Notes under the pieces: model-generated | Seen by the model: the letters and a program-made list of their open reading frames with translations, nothing else | What the model was told of the DNA's origin: nothing | Database searches by the model: none | From: Propionivibrio dicarboxylicus | GTDB taxonomy: Bacteria; Pseudomonadota; Gammaproteobacteria; Burkholderiales; Rhodocyclaceae | Assembly: GCF_900099695.1 (NCBI RefSeq) | Contig: NZ_FNCY01000022.1 | Coordinates: forward strand, 1 to 64,000 | Reading direction: 5' to 3' | DNA: 64,000 nt | Translations under genes and position numbers: made by a program | Part shown: in pieces, positions 42,506-53,836 of the stretch | Layout of the letters: the number at the start of each line of letters is the position of its first letter | Numbering within the stretch: the stretch's first letter is position 1

Positions 42506-43533
42506 AGATTGGCTCCTGTCTTCATTTGCAATTTCTTCCGTATCGGCGCGGCGGCGTCGCTCGTCAGATACGCGAGCGTCGTCGGCGGAACGAATTCCTC
42601 CAGGCGGGAGAGTTCGTTCATGCCGATCAATTCACGTACGCGGGATGCACTGATCACCCCGCTGGAAACCTGTATGCGCTCGACCTCGACGACCTCGACG
42701 CCGAGTCCCGGCAAAATGCGCTTCATCGCTTCGTTGTATCCGCCGGTCAGCGGACAACAGGGTTCGGTCCCGACGAAGCGACGGGTAATCCCGAAGGCCG
42801 GCGCGATGCGCGTTCCGAACACGGTCGCATCGAGTTCCATCTGGATGCGTGCAACCGGATCGTCCTGCTTGAGGAAATACGTCGGGAAGGTTGCGCCGCT
42901 GACGATGTAACTCGAAGAATCGAGAACAATGACATTGTCAATATCGCGCACACCGGCCTCGACCAGTTTGAAACGAACGTCGAACGGGAAAATCGAGCGA
43001 TCCTCGCGCACGACAAACAAATAGAGAGTATCGACCAGGGACGCCGCCGTCTCGACGAGATAACGATGCCCGTTGGTGAAGGGATTGCAGTTCATCACCA
43101 CGGCACCGGCCAACCCATCCTGCGCAGCGCGTCGGCACCCGGCCAACCACGCATTGAGGCCACCGCCGTATTCGAGCAGCGCGACCTTGCCCTGACTGGC
43201 GAGCAATCTGAAATTGAGCGCCTCGAAGCTCGTCGCGTATTCGGGTTTGGTGTAGATGAACAAGGATTCATGGCCGGCTGTCCGGGCACGATTGAGCAGA
43301 CTCGTCACCAGTTCGCCCAGTGCCGCACCGCCCTGATAGGCTGGCTCGACGGCCAGCATCTTGAGAATATTGCCCGCCCGCGCGCCGGCGGCGACGAGTT
43401 GACCAGCCTCGTAAAGGCCGAACATCTCATCGAAGCCCGCTTCGAACGACAAGCCGCTCCGTTCTATCAGCGACCTGGCTTCGAGAACGCCTCTGCCGGA
43501 CAACAATTCAGCGATCAATTGTGCATTCCCCAA
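42502..43533 (-). CDS. citC: Citrate lyase ligase ([citrate lyase] acetate ligase)
   Basis: 343-residue CitC, which uses ATP and acetate to acetylate the CitD prosthetic group and switch the lyase on. An N-terminal GNAT-like domain (about 1-130) is followed by a nucleotidyltransferase domain with the (N)-P-x-T-x-G-H motif, MNCNPFTNGHRYL, and the C-terminal SASRVRELI motif (ISASRVRELIG). It is the first lyase gene after the transporter citM, 83 bases away across a hairpin. Confidence 0.95.
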   Translation of the reverse strand: MGNAQLIAELLSGRGVLEARSLIERSGLSFEAGFDEMFGLYEAGQLVAAGARAGNILKMLAVEPAYQGGAALGELVTSLLNRARTAGHESLFIYTKPEYATSFEALNFRLLASQGKVALLEYGGGLNAWLAGCRRAAQDGLAGAVVMNCNPFTNGHRYLVETAASLVDTLYLFVVREDRSIFPFDVRFKLVEAGVRDIDNVIVLDSSSYIVSGATFPTYFLKQDDPVARIQMELDATVFGTRIAPAFGITRRFVGTEPCCPLTGGYNEAMKRILPGLGVEVVEVERIQVSSGVISASRVRELIGMNELSRLEEFVPPTTLAYLTSDAAAPIRKKLQMKTGANL

Positions 43534-43573
43534 AGAGGGGGATTCTAGACTGATGAAACTTTCAATCGGTTTT

Positions 43574-43599
43574 CAGGTGGCGGGTTTCCCCGCCGCCTG
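43574..43599. other. Hairpin between citM and citC
   Basis: Stem CAGGtGGCGGG with CCCGCCgCCTG and a four-base loop. On the minus strand it is followed by AAAA, not T, so it does not look like a terminator. It may stabilise or delimit the citM part of a shared transcript. Confidence 0.5.
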
Positions 43600-43616
43600 A
43601 GGACAAGACACGAGAA

Positions 43617-44924
43617 TCAGATACGGATGTTGCCCATAAGCAGTGCCGTCGCCAGCCAGATCAGCGAAATGCAGATACCGGGGAGGATGGCAAACTTCTG
43701 CAGATCGCCGAATTCCACCTTACCCAGGCCAACCAGCAGGTAGGTCGAAGGAACCAACGGGCTGAGCAGGTGCATGCCCTGGCCGATCAGGGCTGCGCGG
43801 CCCATTTCATAGGCGGGGATGCCATATTCGGCAGCCGCCTTGGTCAGCACCGGCAGCACGCCGAAGTAGAAGGCATCGTTGGTCATGAAGAAGGTACCCG
43901 GCAGGCTGATCAGCGAGGTAATCAGCGGGAAGTGCGGGCCCATCTCGACCGGAATCCAGGAGATGATCATCTTCGACATCGACTCGATCATCTTGGTGCC
44001 GTCCATGATGCCCATGAACACACCGGCCGCGAAGATCAGCGAAACGACCGGCATCGCATTGGCACCGTTGGCAACGACGCGCGCCTGCTGCTCCTTGGTC
44101 GTGTAGTTGATCATCAGCGCCAGGGCCGTACCAATAATGAACAGGATCGCCAGCGGCATCAGTTCAACCATCAGCGCAACCAGCAGCACCGACGTCAGGC
44201 CGATGTTGATCCAGAATTTCTCCGGACGGCGCAGCTTCTCTGCCTCGGGATCTTCGGAAACAGCCGAATGGCTGCCATCGTGCGTGAAATCAATGACGCC
44301 GATACGGGCGCGTTCCTTCTTGCCCCAGTAATAGGCCAGGCCGAACACGAAGAGCGTGCCGAGCACCATCCCCGGAACCATCGGCACGAAAACATCCTTA
44401 GCTTCCACACTCAGCGAAGCAAGGACGCGCCCGGTCGGTCCGCCCCAGGGAATGATGTTCATAACGCTGTTTTCAAGCACGGCCAGCGAGGGCAAGATCA
44501 GCGGGTTGATGCCGATGCGACGGTGAACGCCGAACATGGCGGTACAGGTAACGAGATAGGTCGTCGAACCGTCGCCGTCGAGCGAGATCGCCGTCGCCAG
44601 CGCGGCCGTACCGATACAGACCTTGAGCGGATCACCGTGAACGGCCTTGAGAATCTTCTCGATGATCGGATCGAACATGCCGGCATCGATCATGGTGCCG
44701 AAGAAAAGAATGGCAAAGCAGATCATGATGCCGGTCGGCGCCACCTTGCGCACGCCATCCATCATCATCTTGCCGAACTTGGCGTCATGAAAACCGAGCG
44801 CCAGCGCCACCACGATCGGGATCAGGACAAGCGCGTTCATGGCCGACATGCGCTTCGACATGATCAGATACATGAACACGATAATCATTGCGAATCCGGC
44901 ATATGCCAGAATAGTTTGACTCAT
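43617..44924 (-). CDS. citM: CitMHS family citrate transporter
   Basis: 435-residue secondary transporter with about twelve membrane segments. It matches the CitMHS family (citrate-divalent metal:proton symport), with LDGDGSTTYLVTCTAMF, IIPWGGPTGRVLA and LPGTFFMTNDAFYFGVLP as characteristic parts. ATG 44924 follows GGAGG; the open frame upstream adds unrelated residues. It stands directly before the citrate lyase genes on the same strand and is likely co-regulated. It supplies cytoplasmic citrate to the lyase. Whether Mg- or Ca-citrate is preferred is not readable. Confidence 0.93.
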   Translation of the reverse strand: MSQTILAYAGFAMIIVFMYLIMSKRMSAMNALVLIPIVVALALGFHDAKFGKMMMDGVRKVAPTGIMICFAILFFGTMIDAGMFDPIIEKILKAVHGDPLKVCIGTAALATAISLDGDGSTTYLVTCTAMFGVHRRIGINPLILPSLAVLENSVMNIIPWGGPTGRVLASLSVEAKDVFVPMVPGMVLGTLFVFGLAYYWGKKERARIGVIDFTHDGSHSAVSEDPEAEKLRRPEKFWINIGLTSVLLVALMVELMPLAILFIIGTALALMINYTTKEQQARVVANGANAMPVVSLIFAAGVFMGIMDGTKMIESMSKMIISWIPVEMGPHFPLITSLISLPGTFFMTNDAFYFGVLPVLTKAAAEYGIPAYEMGRAALIGQGMHLLSPLVPSTYLLVGLGKVEFGDLQKFAILPGICISLIWLATALLMGNIRI

Positions 44925-45100
44925 TTTGACGAACCTCCAAAATTGAACACCTGCTGACACGCTGGCAATGCGTGCCACTCGTCATTCCGCTTGCCGCATC
45001 CACCCCCAGGACCCGACAAACCAGCACATCACGATCGGTGCGATACGACGGCCACCGATCCTACAAGCATAACGCCAAATCAAAATAACGACCCGGCGGA

Positions 45101-45150
45101 ACAGACAAAAAATGAAAGAAGGCCGCGGAGGAGTGACACGGCCTTCTTTC
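45101..45150 (-). terminator. Terminator after the porin gene
   Basis: Perfect 12-bp stem GAAAGAAGGCCG/CGGCCTTCTTTC with a 13-base loop, followed on the minus strand by ATTTTTTGT. It isolates the porin transcript from citM. Confidence 0.88.
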
Positions 45151-45175
45151 CGGCCTGAAACTGTGCCGACAGTGA

Positions 45176-46585
45176 TTAGAAGCGGTAACGTCCGCCCATC
45201 ATCCAAACTTTTGGCGTGAAATTGGCCACTGCGTCGAAGCCCTGGCAAACGCCACCCGCACACGGCGCATTCGTGCCGCCATTCTTGTTGCTCGTCTGCG
45301 CGTAGTAGGTGTACAAGTCCGTTTGCTTGTCCAATGCATACTCGTAACCGATACCGTAATGGTCGGAATCCTTATTCGTGGTCAACTTGTCATTCAGATG
45401 ACCATAAGTTGCACGAACGGTATGGACACCACCGAACGGCATTGCGACGCCAAGCCAATAGAAGGTCTTGTCTGCGGTTGTGTTCGATGCCAAACCGGCT
45501 TGAGTATCCTTGGACTGGATGTACTGCGCAAACAACTTAGCAACCTTGAAATCATAGCTTCCGCCAAGATTGTAGGCTTTACGATTGACCGGTTCGGTAG
45601 CAGGCGCGGAAACCGTAGCATTGGACCGGAAGAAACTCAGATAACCCGTACCCAACAAGAGGGGACCATTTCGGTACGTAAGCACACCACTGGTCCCACG
45701 CCCTTCATCCTTGGGACCCGCTTGATTACTCATGGCGATGGCGTTGGTAACAGCCCCACCGGTAGCGCCAACGTCACTATTGGAATTGTTTTCCATACCA
45801 GCCGAGTACGCTGCGCTGGCTTGGAAACCGGCGATGCTCGGCGTCGAGTAGAAGGCGCCATTGTCAAACCGACCTGCGGCCAGCCCCGCCCAAAGCTTGT
45901 AAGCGGTGGCACCACCAATGGAGAAGGGATCTGTGTCACGCGCCAGCGTGTAAATCGGCGCATAGTCACGACCGAAATGGATGTCACCGAATTTCTTGCT
46001 GCGCAAACCGAGGAACGTCTGACGGGAGAAAATAGCCACGCCGCTGCTGCTCGTCGACGAAGACGAAAGCGTTCCGTACCCCGGATTGCTGATGTTGCTG
46101 GAATGGTTGGTTGATTGACCGTTGTCAATCGAAACCCCTGCCTCCAAAGTAAAATAGGCCGTCAAGTCATCGCTAAAACTTCTTTCCCCCTTGAAGCCGA
46201 GACGACTTGCAGTTCCCATGCCGCTCTGAACACGTGTCTTGTAACCCAGACCATAGTTGGCATATTCGAGACCACCGTCGGCAACACCATAGATGGTGAA
46301 GCCCTTCGGCAACAGATTGCCCTCACCGGCAGCCGGAACCGCCGGCGCCGCGGCAACCTTTTCCTGAGCCACACGGGCCGTTTCCTTGGCCGAAGCGGCC
46401 TCTTTGGTAACAGCCTCGAGCTTCTTCTCGAGTTGCTCAAGGCGTGCCTTCTGCGCTGCCACTTCGCGCAACAGGTCGCTTGCTGCGTCGGCATAAACGC
46501 CGCCAGCCGCGGTTGCCATGCAACCAAACAAGATCATGCTTGCGACAGAGCGCTTCGCCCCGCGTGTATTTTGCTTGTGACTCAT
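45176..46585 (-). CDS. Gram-negative porin
   Basis: 469-residue outer-membrane beta-barrel of the betaproteobacterial general porin family. It has a signal peptide (cleavage near GGVYA-DA), then an unusual Ala/Glu/Lys-rich coiled coil of about 45 residues (LLREVAAQKARLEQLEKKLE) before the barrel, and the barrel start FTIYGVADGGLEYANYG. The C-terminus ends in Phe (WMMGGRYRF), as needed for barrel assembly. ATG 46585 follows GGAGG. The coiled coil may bind peptidoglycan or trimerise. Placement between citM and tctDE suggests uptake of citrate-like acids. Confidence 0.92.
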   Translation of the reverse strand: MSHKQNTRGAKRSVASMILFGCMATAAGGVYADAASDLLREVAAQKARLEQLEKKLEAVTKEAASAKETARVAQEKVAAAPAVPAAGEGNLLPKGFTIYGVADGGLEYANYGLGYKTRVQSGMGTASRLGFKGERSFSDDLTAYFTLEAGVSIDNGQSTNHSSNISNPGYGTLSSSSTSSSGVAIFSRQTFLGLRSKKFGDIHFGRDYAPIYTLARDTDPFSIGGATAYKLWAGLAAGRFDNGAFYSTPSIAGFQASAAYSAGMENNSNSDVGATGGAVTNAIAMSNQAGPKDEGRGTSGVLTYRNGPLLLGTGYLSFFRSNATVSAPATEPVNRKAYNLGGSYDFKVAKLFAQYIQSKDTQAGLASNTTADKTFYWLGVAMPFGGVHTVRATYGHLNDKLTTNKDSDHYGIGYEYALDKQTDLYTYYAQTSNKNGGTNAPCAGGVCQGFDAVANFTPKVWMMGGRYRF

Positions 46586-46818
46586 GAATCCTCCGATAAA
46601 TATTCTTAGGCAGCACCACGTCACAATGACGAACCGTGCGGCGTCACTGTAAGGAGGCGAAGCCTTCAATTAGCCTTCATGAGGCTCACAATTTCACAAG
46701 ATTTAACCCGGCCTGACAAAATCACTATCGTCTTATGCACACGAAACAAAAGTGGCATACTGGCGCTCCGTTCGAAGCCTTCAACTGCCACAATCACCGG
46801 TCGCGACCGTCAGACCCC

Positions 46819-47490
46819 ATGAAACTCTTACTCGTCGAGGATAATCGGGACCTTTCCTCCTGGCTGACAAAGCTGCTGCAGCAGTCGGGGTATGTCGTCG
46901 AACAAGCCTTCACCGGTGAGGAGGCGGCGCAATTCCTGCTCACTCAGTCCTATGACGCTATCCTTCTCGACCTGATGCTTCCGGGCATCAACGGACAAAG
47001 TCTGCTCAGAAGCCTGCGCAATGCAAACAACAATGTGCCGGTATTGATCATCAGCGCGCAGGACAAGATGCAGGACATCATCGAGAACCTCAACCTCGGT
47101 GCCGACGATTACCTCGCCAAGCCATTCGACATCCAGGAACTCGAGGCCCGGCTGCGCTCGCTGCTGCGCCGTTCAAGCGGGAAAGCCAACCCCGTCGTCT
47201 GTTGCGGCGAACTCCAGTTCGACACGAACTCGCGACAATTCAGCTGCGCCGGCAAGACACTGGCGCTCACCCCGCGCGAACATGCCGTGCTGGAATTGCT
47301 GATCCGCGTTCCGGGAAAAACCGTTTCCAAGAAAGAGCTCGCCGACAGCCTGAGCACGCTCGACGAACTGGTCACGGCCAACGCGCTCGAGATCTACATC
47401 GTCCGCCTGCGCAAAAAGCTTGAGCAAAGCGGCGCCCAGATCATCACGCTACGCGGCCTCGGATACATGCTGACCTATGTCGCCGACTAA
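46819..47490 (+). CDS. tctD: OmpR-family response regulator, TctD-like
   Basis: 223-residue response regulator. The receiver domain has acidic residues Glu7/Asp8, the phosphorylation site Asp51 (AILLDLMLPG) and Lys in YLAKPF; the winged-helix DNA-binding domain follows from about residue 125 (LTPREHAVLELLIRVPGK). It overlaps the sensor gene by 14 bases. Its place next to citM and citrate lyase, and its TctD-like size, suggest tricarboxylate-responsive control of the porin and cit genes. The start is ATG 46819; the upstream open frame is not family-like. Confidence 0.9.
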   Translation: MKLLLVEDNRDLSSWLTKLLQQSGYVVEQAFTGEEAAQFLLTQSYDAILLDLMLPGINGQSLLRSLRNANNNVPVLIISAQDKMQDIIENLNLGADDYLAKPFDIQELEARLRSLLRRSSGKANPVVCCGELQFDTNSRQFSCAGKTLALTPREHAVLELLIRVPGKTVSKKELADSLSTLDELVTANALEIYIVRLRKKLEQSGAQIITLRGLGYMLTYVAD

Positions 47491-48892
47491 TCGATACCGC
47501 TGGTTCCATAGCCTCAAGAGCCGCTTGATCCTGTGGATCCTGATGCCGACCGCCCTGCTCTTGCTGATCGACATCGCCGTCATCTACAGAAATTCCGAAA
47601 GCATTGCCACTTCGGTACAAAAAGTGCTCCTGCACGGCTCGGCTGAAATCATTTCGGACCAACTGTTCTACAACGAGGGCACCTACGACATCAGCATTCC
47701 GCCGGCCGCCTTCGAACTTTTCAAGAGCCGACATCGGGATCGTGTGTACTACGCGGTTCACAGTCAGACCGGAACGCTCATCGCTGGCGGTGACGAGCTT
47801 CCGCGCTATCCGAACCGAACCGAAATCGAGGAACCGATCTATTTCATGACCGACATCGATGGCGAGCCTGTGCGCGTCATCGTCTTCGCCCACACACTGA
47901 CGAACGCTCCCTCGGAAGAATTCGCCATCACCCAGGTCGCACAGACACTGCGCGGGCACGATGAATTCCGCGACGACCTGATCCTGTCGACCGTGCGCGG
48001 GCATCTGCTGGTCCTGTCCATCACCGTCGCTGCGCTCTTTATCGCCTTGCGCTGGACGCTCCAGCCACTCATGCGTTTCAGCAACATGCTCTCGCAACGC
48101 AGCCCAGGATCGCTCGACATCCTCGATGAACAAAACGCGCCGACCGAGCTTCAACCGGTCATCCACGCACTCAACGGCTATGCCGACAAGCTTCGATATA
48201 CGCTGTCGTCCTACGAAAAATTCGTCTCGAACACTGCACACCACTTGCGCACCTCGTTCGCCATCATGGCATCACAGATCGACTTCGCGCGACGCAATAG
48301 CGACGACCCGCGCAGCCAGGCCGAGACACTCGATTCGATCCGGAAAACGATGGGCGAAAGCAGCAAACTCATCAACCAACTGCTCGTTCTCGCTTCGGTC
48401 GAGCAAAACCGGCAAGACCGCTCGACCGAGGCGCCCGTGTGCCTCTCGGAAGTCATCGCCCAGGTCATCGAGCAGATGGCACCGCTCGCCCAGCAAAAGG
48501 GTATCGAACTGGGGGTCGATGATTTCGACGAAACACTCTTCATTTCCGCCAGACCCCACTTGCTCCAGGAAGTATTCTCGAACCTCATCGGCAATGCCGT
48601 CCAACACATGGGCAAACCGGGCGGCGTCACCGTATCGCTCCGGCGCGATCACGACCGCGCGCATATCGTCATTGCCGACGACGGCATCGGCATTCCTCTG
48701 GAGATGCAGCCGCGGATATTCGAACGTTTCTTCCGGATCGACCCAGGGCGCCCCAACGGTAGCGGACTGGGCCTCGCGATCGTCAAGGAAATTTGCGATA
48801 TGCTCGACGGAACGGTCAGCGTATCGACACCGTCGAACGGCATCGGGCTGCAATTCGATCTACTCTTTCCTTTGTCATCGGAACAAGCATGA
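47477..48892 (+). CDS. tctE: Sensor histidine kinase, TctE-like
   Basis: 471-residue membrane kinase with two helices (about 13-35 and 175-200) flanking a TctE-type periplasmic domain, then a dimerisation domain with phosphoacceptor His255 in NTAHHLRTSF. The ATP-binding domain has an N-box (EVFSNLIGNAVQHM), a G1 box (IADDGIGIP) and a G2 box (GSGLGLAIVK). The usual Pro of the H-box is Ser here. It overlaps tctD and the following binding-protein gene, so the three form one unit. Confidence 0.92.
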   Translation: MSPTNRYRWFHSLKSRLILWILMPTALLLLIDIAVIYRNSESIATSVQKVLLHGSAEIISDQLFYNEGTYDISIPPAAFELFKSRHRDRVYYAVHSQTGTLIAGGDELPRYPNRTEIEEPIYFMTDIDGEPVRVIVFAHTLTNAPSEEFAITQVAQTLRGHDEFRDDLILSTVRGHLLVLSITVAALFIALRWTLQPLMRFSNMLSQRSPGSLDILDEQNAPTELQPVIHALNGYADKLRYTLSSYEKFVSNTAHHLRTSFAIMASQIDFARRNSDDPRSQAETLDSIRKTMGESSKLINQLLVLASVEQNRQDRSTEAPVCLSEVIAQVIEQMAPLAQQKGIELGVDDFDETLFISARPHLLQEVFSNLIGNAVQHMGKPGGVTVSLRRDHDRAHIVIADDGIGIPLEMQPRIFERFFRIDPGRPNGSGLGLAIVKEICDMLDGTVSVSTPSNGIGLQFDLLFPLSSEQA

Positions 48893-49917
48893 TGGGCAAG
48901 ACACTACGCGCAACTGTCATACGCCTGGCCGTTATTATTGCGGCCGCTGTCGGGACCATGCCGGCTGTGGCCGACGACAAGATCACGATCATCGTCAGCA
49001 GCATCGAGAAACAGATTTACCTGCCGGCAAAACTCGCCGAACAGCTTGGCTACCTCAAGCAAACCGGCCTCGATATCGAACTGCGTAGCGTCCCCGCGGG
49101 CGCCAACGCCGAGAAGGAAATGCTGCTCGGCCTCGCGCAAGGGGTCATCGGGTTCTACGACCACACCATCCACTTGCAAGCGCGGGGAAAGCTCGTCCAG
49201 TCGGTGATTCAATTCAGCCAGGCCCCGGGAGAAGTCGCGCTGGTTTCGAAAGCCGCGGCAAAGCGCATCCGGTCACCGGCAGACTTCAAGGGAAAAACGC
49301 TCGGTGTGACGGCGCTCGGGTCGTCGACCCATTTCCTCATGCATTTCCTCGCCAATAATGCTGGCGTCAAGACCGGTGAATTCGCCACCCTGCCGGTCGG
49401 TGCCGGTGAGAAATTCATCGCCGCGCTGCGTCAGGGAAAAATCGACGCCGGCATGACAACGGAACCAACGCTGTCGCGCCTCACCGCCTATGGTGATGCC
49501 AGCATCCTCGTCGATCTGCGCAGCGTCGCCAGTACCGAAGCGGTACTCGGCGGCACTTACCCCGGCGCCTGCCTCTATATGCCTAAGGCATGGGTCGACA
49601 AGAACCGTGACGCGGTGCAGAAGATCGTCACCGCCTTCGTTCAGACATTGCGCTACATCGACACCCACGACGCCCGCGAGATTGCCGAAAAAATGCCACC
49701 AGAGTATTACGGCGAGGAAAAAGTGCTCTATATCGAAGCCTTGAAAGCCGGCAAATCGATGTTCACCGCCGACGGCATGATGCCCGAAAATGGCCCGCCG
49801 ACGGTACTCCGCATCCTGCGCGAGTTCGACAAGGCTGTTCAGGGAAAACCCATCAATCTCGCCAACACCTACACGACCGAGTTCGTCAAGGCGGCCCGCC
49901 AGGCATTCCCCGAATAG
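48889..49917 (+). CDS. NMT1/SsuA-like periplasmic substrate-binding protein coupled to tctDE
   Basis: About 342 residues with a signal peptide (MMGKTLRATVIRLAVII, cleavage near AVADD). Its bilobal ABC-type binding fold is recognised by KLAEQLGYLKQTGLDIELRSVPAG, DFKGKTLGVTALGSSTHFLMHFLA and GKIDAGMTTEP. The start overlaps the tctE stop by four bases (ATGA). No ABC permease or ATPase is adjacent. It may therefore serve as a ligand-presenting partner of TctE, or work with a transporter elsewhere. The ligand is unknown; a tricarboxylate is a guess from context. Confidence 0.85.
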   Translation: MMGKTLRATVIRLAVIIAAAVGTMPAVADDKITIIVSSIEKQIYLPAKLAEQLGYLKQTGLDIELRSVPAGANAEKEMLLGLAQGVIGFYDHTIHLQARGKLVQSVIQFSQAPGEVALVSKAAAKRIRSPADFKGKTLGVTALGSSTHFLMHFLANNAGVKTGEFATLPVGAGEKFIAALRQGKIDAGMTTEPTLSRLTAYGDASILVDLRSVASTEAVLGGTYPGACLYMPKAWVDKNRDAVQKIVTAFVQTLRYIDTHDAREIAEKMPPEYYGEEKVLYIEALKAGKSMFTADGMMPENGPPTVLRILREFDKAVQGKPINLANTYTTEFVKAARQAFPE

Positions 49918-50023
49918 CGCTGCCGCTGCTGCCGTGACAGCCAGCGTCATCCGCACACCGGTGGAACGCCCCGCCGCATGCCACTAGCATCGACACCAAA
50001 ACATTCACCCGATTTTCCATAAA

Positions 50024-50053
50024 AAAACCGCCAGTCCGAAGACTGGCGGTTTT
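50024..50053. terminator. Bidirectional terminator
   Basis: Perfect 13-bp stem AAAACCGCCAGTC/GACTGGCGGTTTT with a CGAA loop and A/T tracts on both sides. It ends both the tctDE transcript and ppdK. Confidence 0.92.
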
Positions 50054-50079
50054 GCTTTTGATACGAGCGTAAAGCCGGA

Positions 50080-52800
<2,721 letters not shown>

Positions 52801-53073
52801 GTGTCAACCCATGTTGAAAAAAGGACCCACTCCGATTACCGACCACCTGCGCCGGTAACCATGCCTACAAAAACGAAAAACGGACATTTTACCCTAACAA
52901 ACAGGCTTCTGCATTCAAATTCAGCACAATAAAAGGCGACAAACAGTGGGATACTGACGGTCGCAGTGCAAAATCGCGTACAATTCCGCATATAAGGAAT
53001 TTCGAACATGAAGCTCCTTCGCTGCGGAAAAAACAGACAACCCTTTCAAAACAAGAGACTTATTTCGACAGCC

Positions 53074-53787
53074 ATGCCAATCGTATCGATCGACAACCGC
53101 CGCCTCTATCGCCAAATATCTGACCAAATTTGCCGGCTGATCGACTCGGGGGAGTACAAACCCGGCGAACGTCTGCCGGCCGAGCGTATTCTGGCGGAAC
53201 AACTCAACGTCAGCCGCCCCACGGTACGCGAAGCACTGATCGCGCTGGAAGTCGAGGGCCGCGTCGAAATCCGCGGCGGTGCCGGCGTATTTGTGCTCGA
53301 CAACAAGGAAATCCACAGCGACTCGACATCGGTGAGCAACAGCGCCGTCCCGATGCCGGGACCGTTTGAAGTGCTCTTCGCCCGCGACCTGATCGAGCCC
53401 GACGTTGCCGCGCTGGCCGCCAAAAACGCCACCGCGGTACAGATTGCCGAACTCTCGCAGGCGATGGGCGACATGGTGTGCTGCTCGGCATCCGACCCTC
53501 GACGCCTCGAATTCGATCGCAATTTCCATTTCGCGATGGCGGCAGCCTCCGGCAACACGGCGCTTCTGCTGGCCATCCAGGCGCTGTGGGCGCCGCGGGA
53601 ACAGGTGGTTTACATCCGCCTCGAAGACCATTTCCATAATGAGCAGGTCTGGCAACGTTCGATTCTCGAACATCGCGAAATCCTCGAGGCGGTCAAGCGC
53701 AATGATCCGAAAGCCGCGCGCACGGCCATGCACCGACACCTGAAAAACGCCCGCCTGCGCTTTGCCTCCAACTGGCGCCAGGACTAG
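53074..53787 (+). CDS. GntR family (FadR subfamily) transcriptional regulator
   Basis: 237 residues. The winged helix is in YKPGERLPAERILAEQLNVS and RPTVREALIALEVEGRVEIRGG, and the all-helical FCD ligand domain follows (FEVLFARDLIEPDVAALAA, FHFAMAAASGN, EHREILEAVKRNDPKAARTAMHRHL). The start at ATG 53074 gives the family N-terminus; an in-frame ATG at 53008 adds 22 unrelated residues. It is divergent from ppdK across about 270 bases in which no clear operator was seen. FCD regulators usually sense carboxylic acids. Confidence 0.92.
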   Translation: MPIVSIDNRRLYRQISDQICRLIDSGEYKPGERLPAERILAEQLNVSRPTVREALIALEVEGRVEIRGGAGVFVLDNKEIHSDSTSVSNSAVPMPGPFEVLFARDLIEPDVAALAAKNATAVQIAELSQAMGDMVCCSASDPRRLEFDRNFHFAMAAASGNTALLLAIQALWAPREQVVYIRLEDHFHNEQVWQRSILEHREILEAVKRNDPKAARTAMHRHLKNARLRFASNWRQD

Positions 53788-53795
53788 CCCGGCCC

Positions 53796-53823
53796 TTATT
53801 GGCCCGCCATGGCGGGCCAATAA
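53796..53823. terminator. Perfect palindromic terminator between converging genes
   Basis: 28-bp perfect palindrome whose left arm is TTATTGGCCCGCCA, with T-rich sequence on the plus side (ATTTTCT). It lies between gntR and the GGDEF/EAL gene. With no unpaired centre, only a small loop can form. Confidence 0.75.
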
Positions 53824-53836
53824 ATTTTCTACCCCC

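Noticed and set aside
43574-43599. Terminator between citM and citC
   Set aside because: A good stem, but on the transcribed strand it is followed by AAAA rather than a T run, so only a processing or stability hairpin is claimed.
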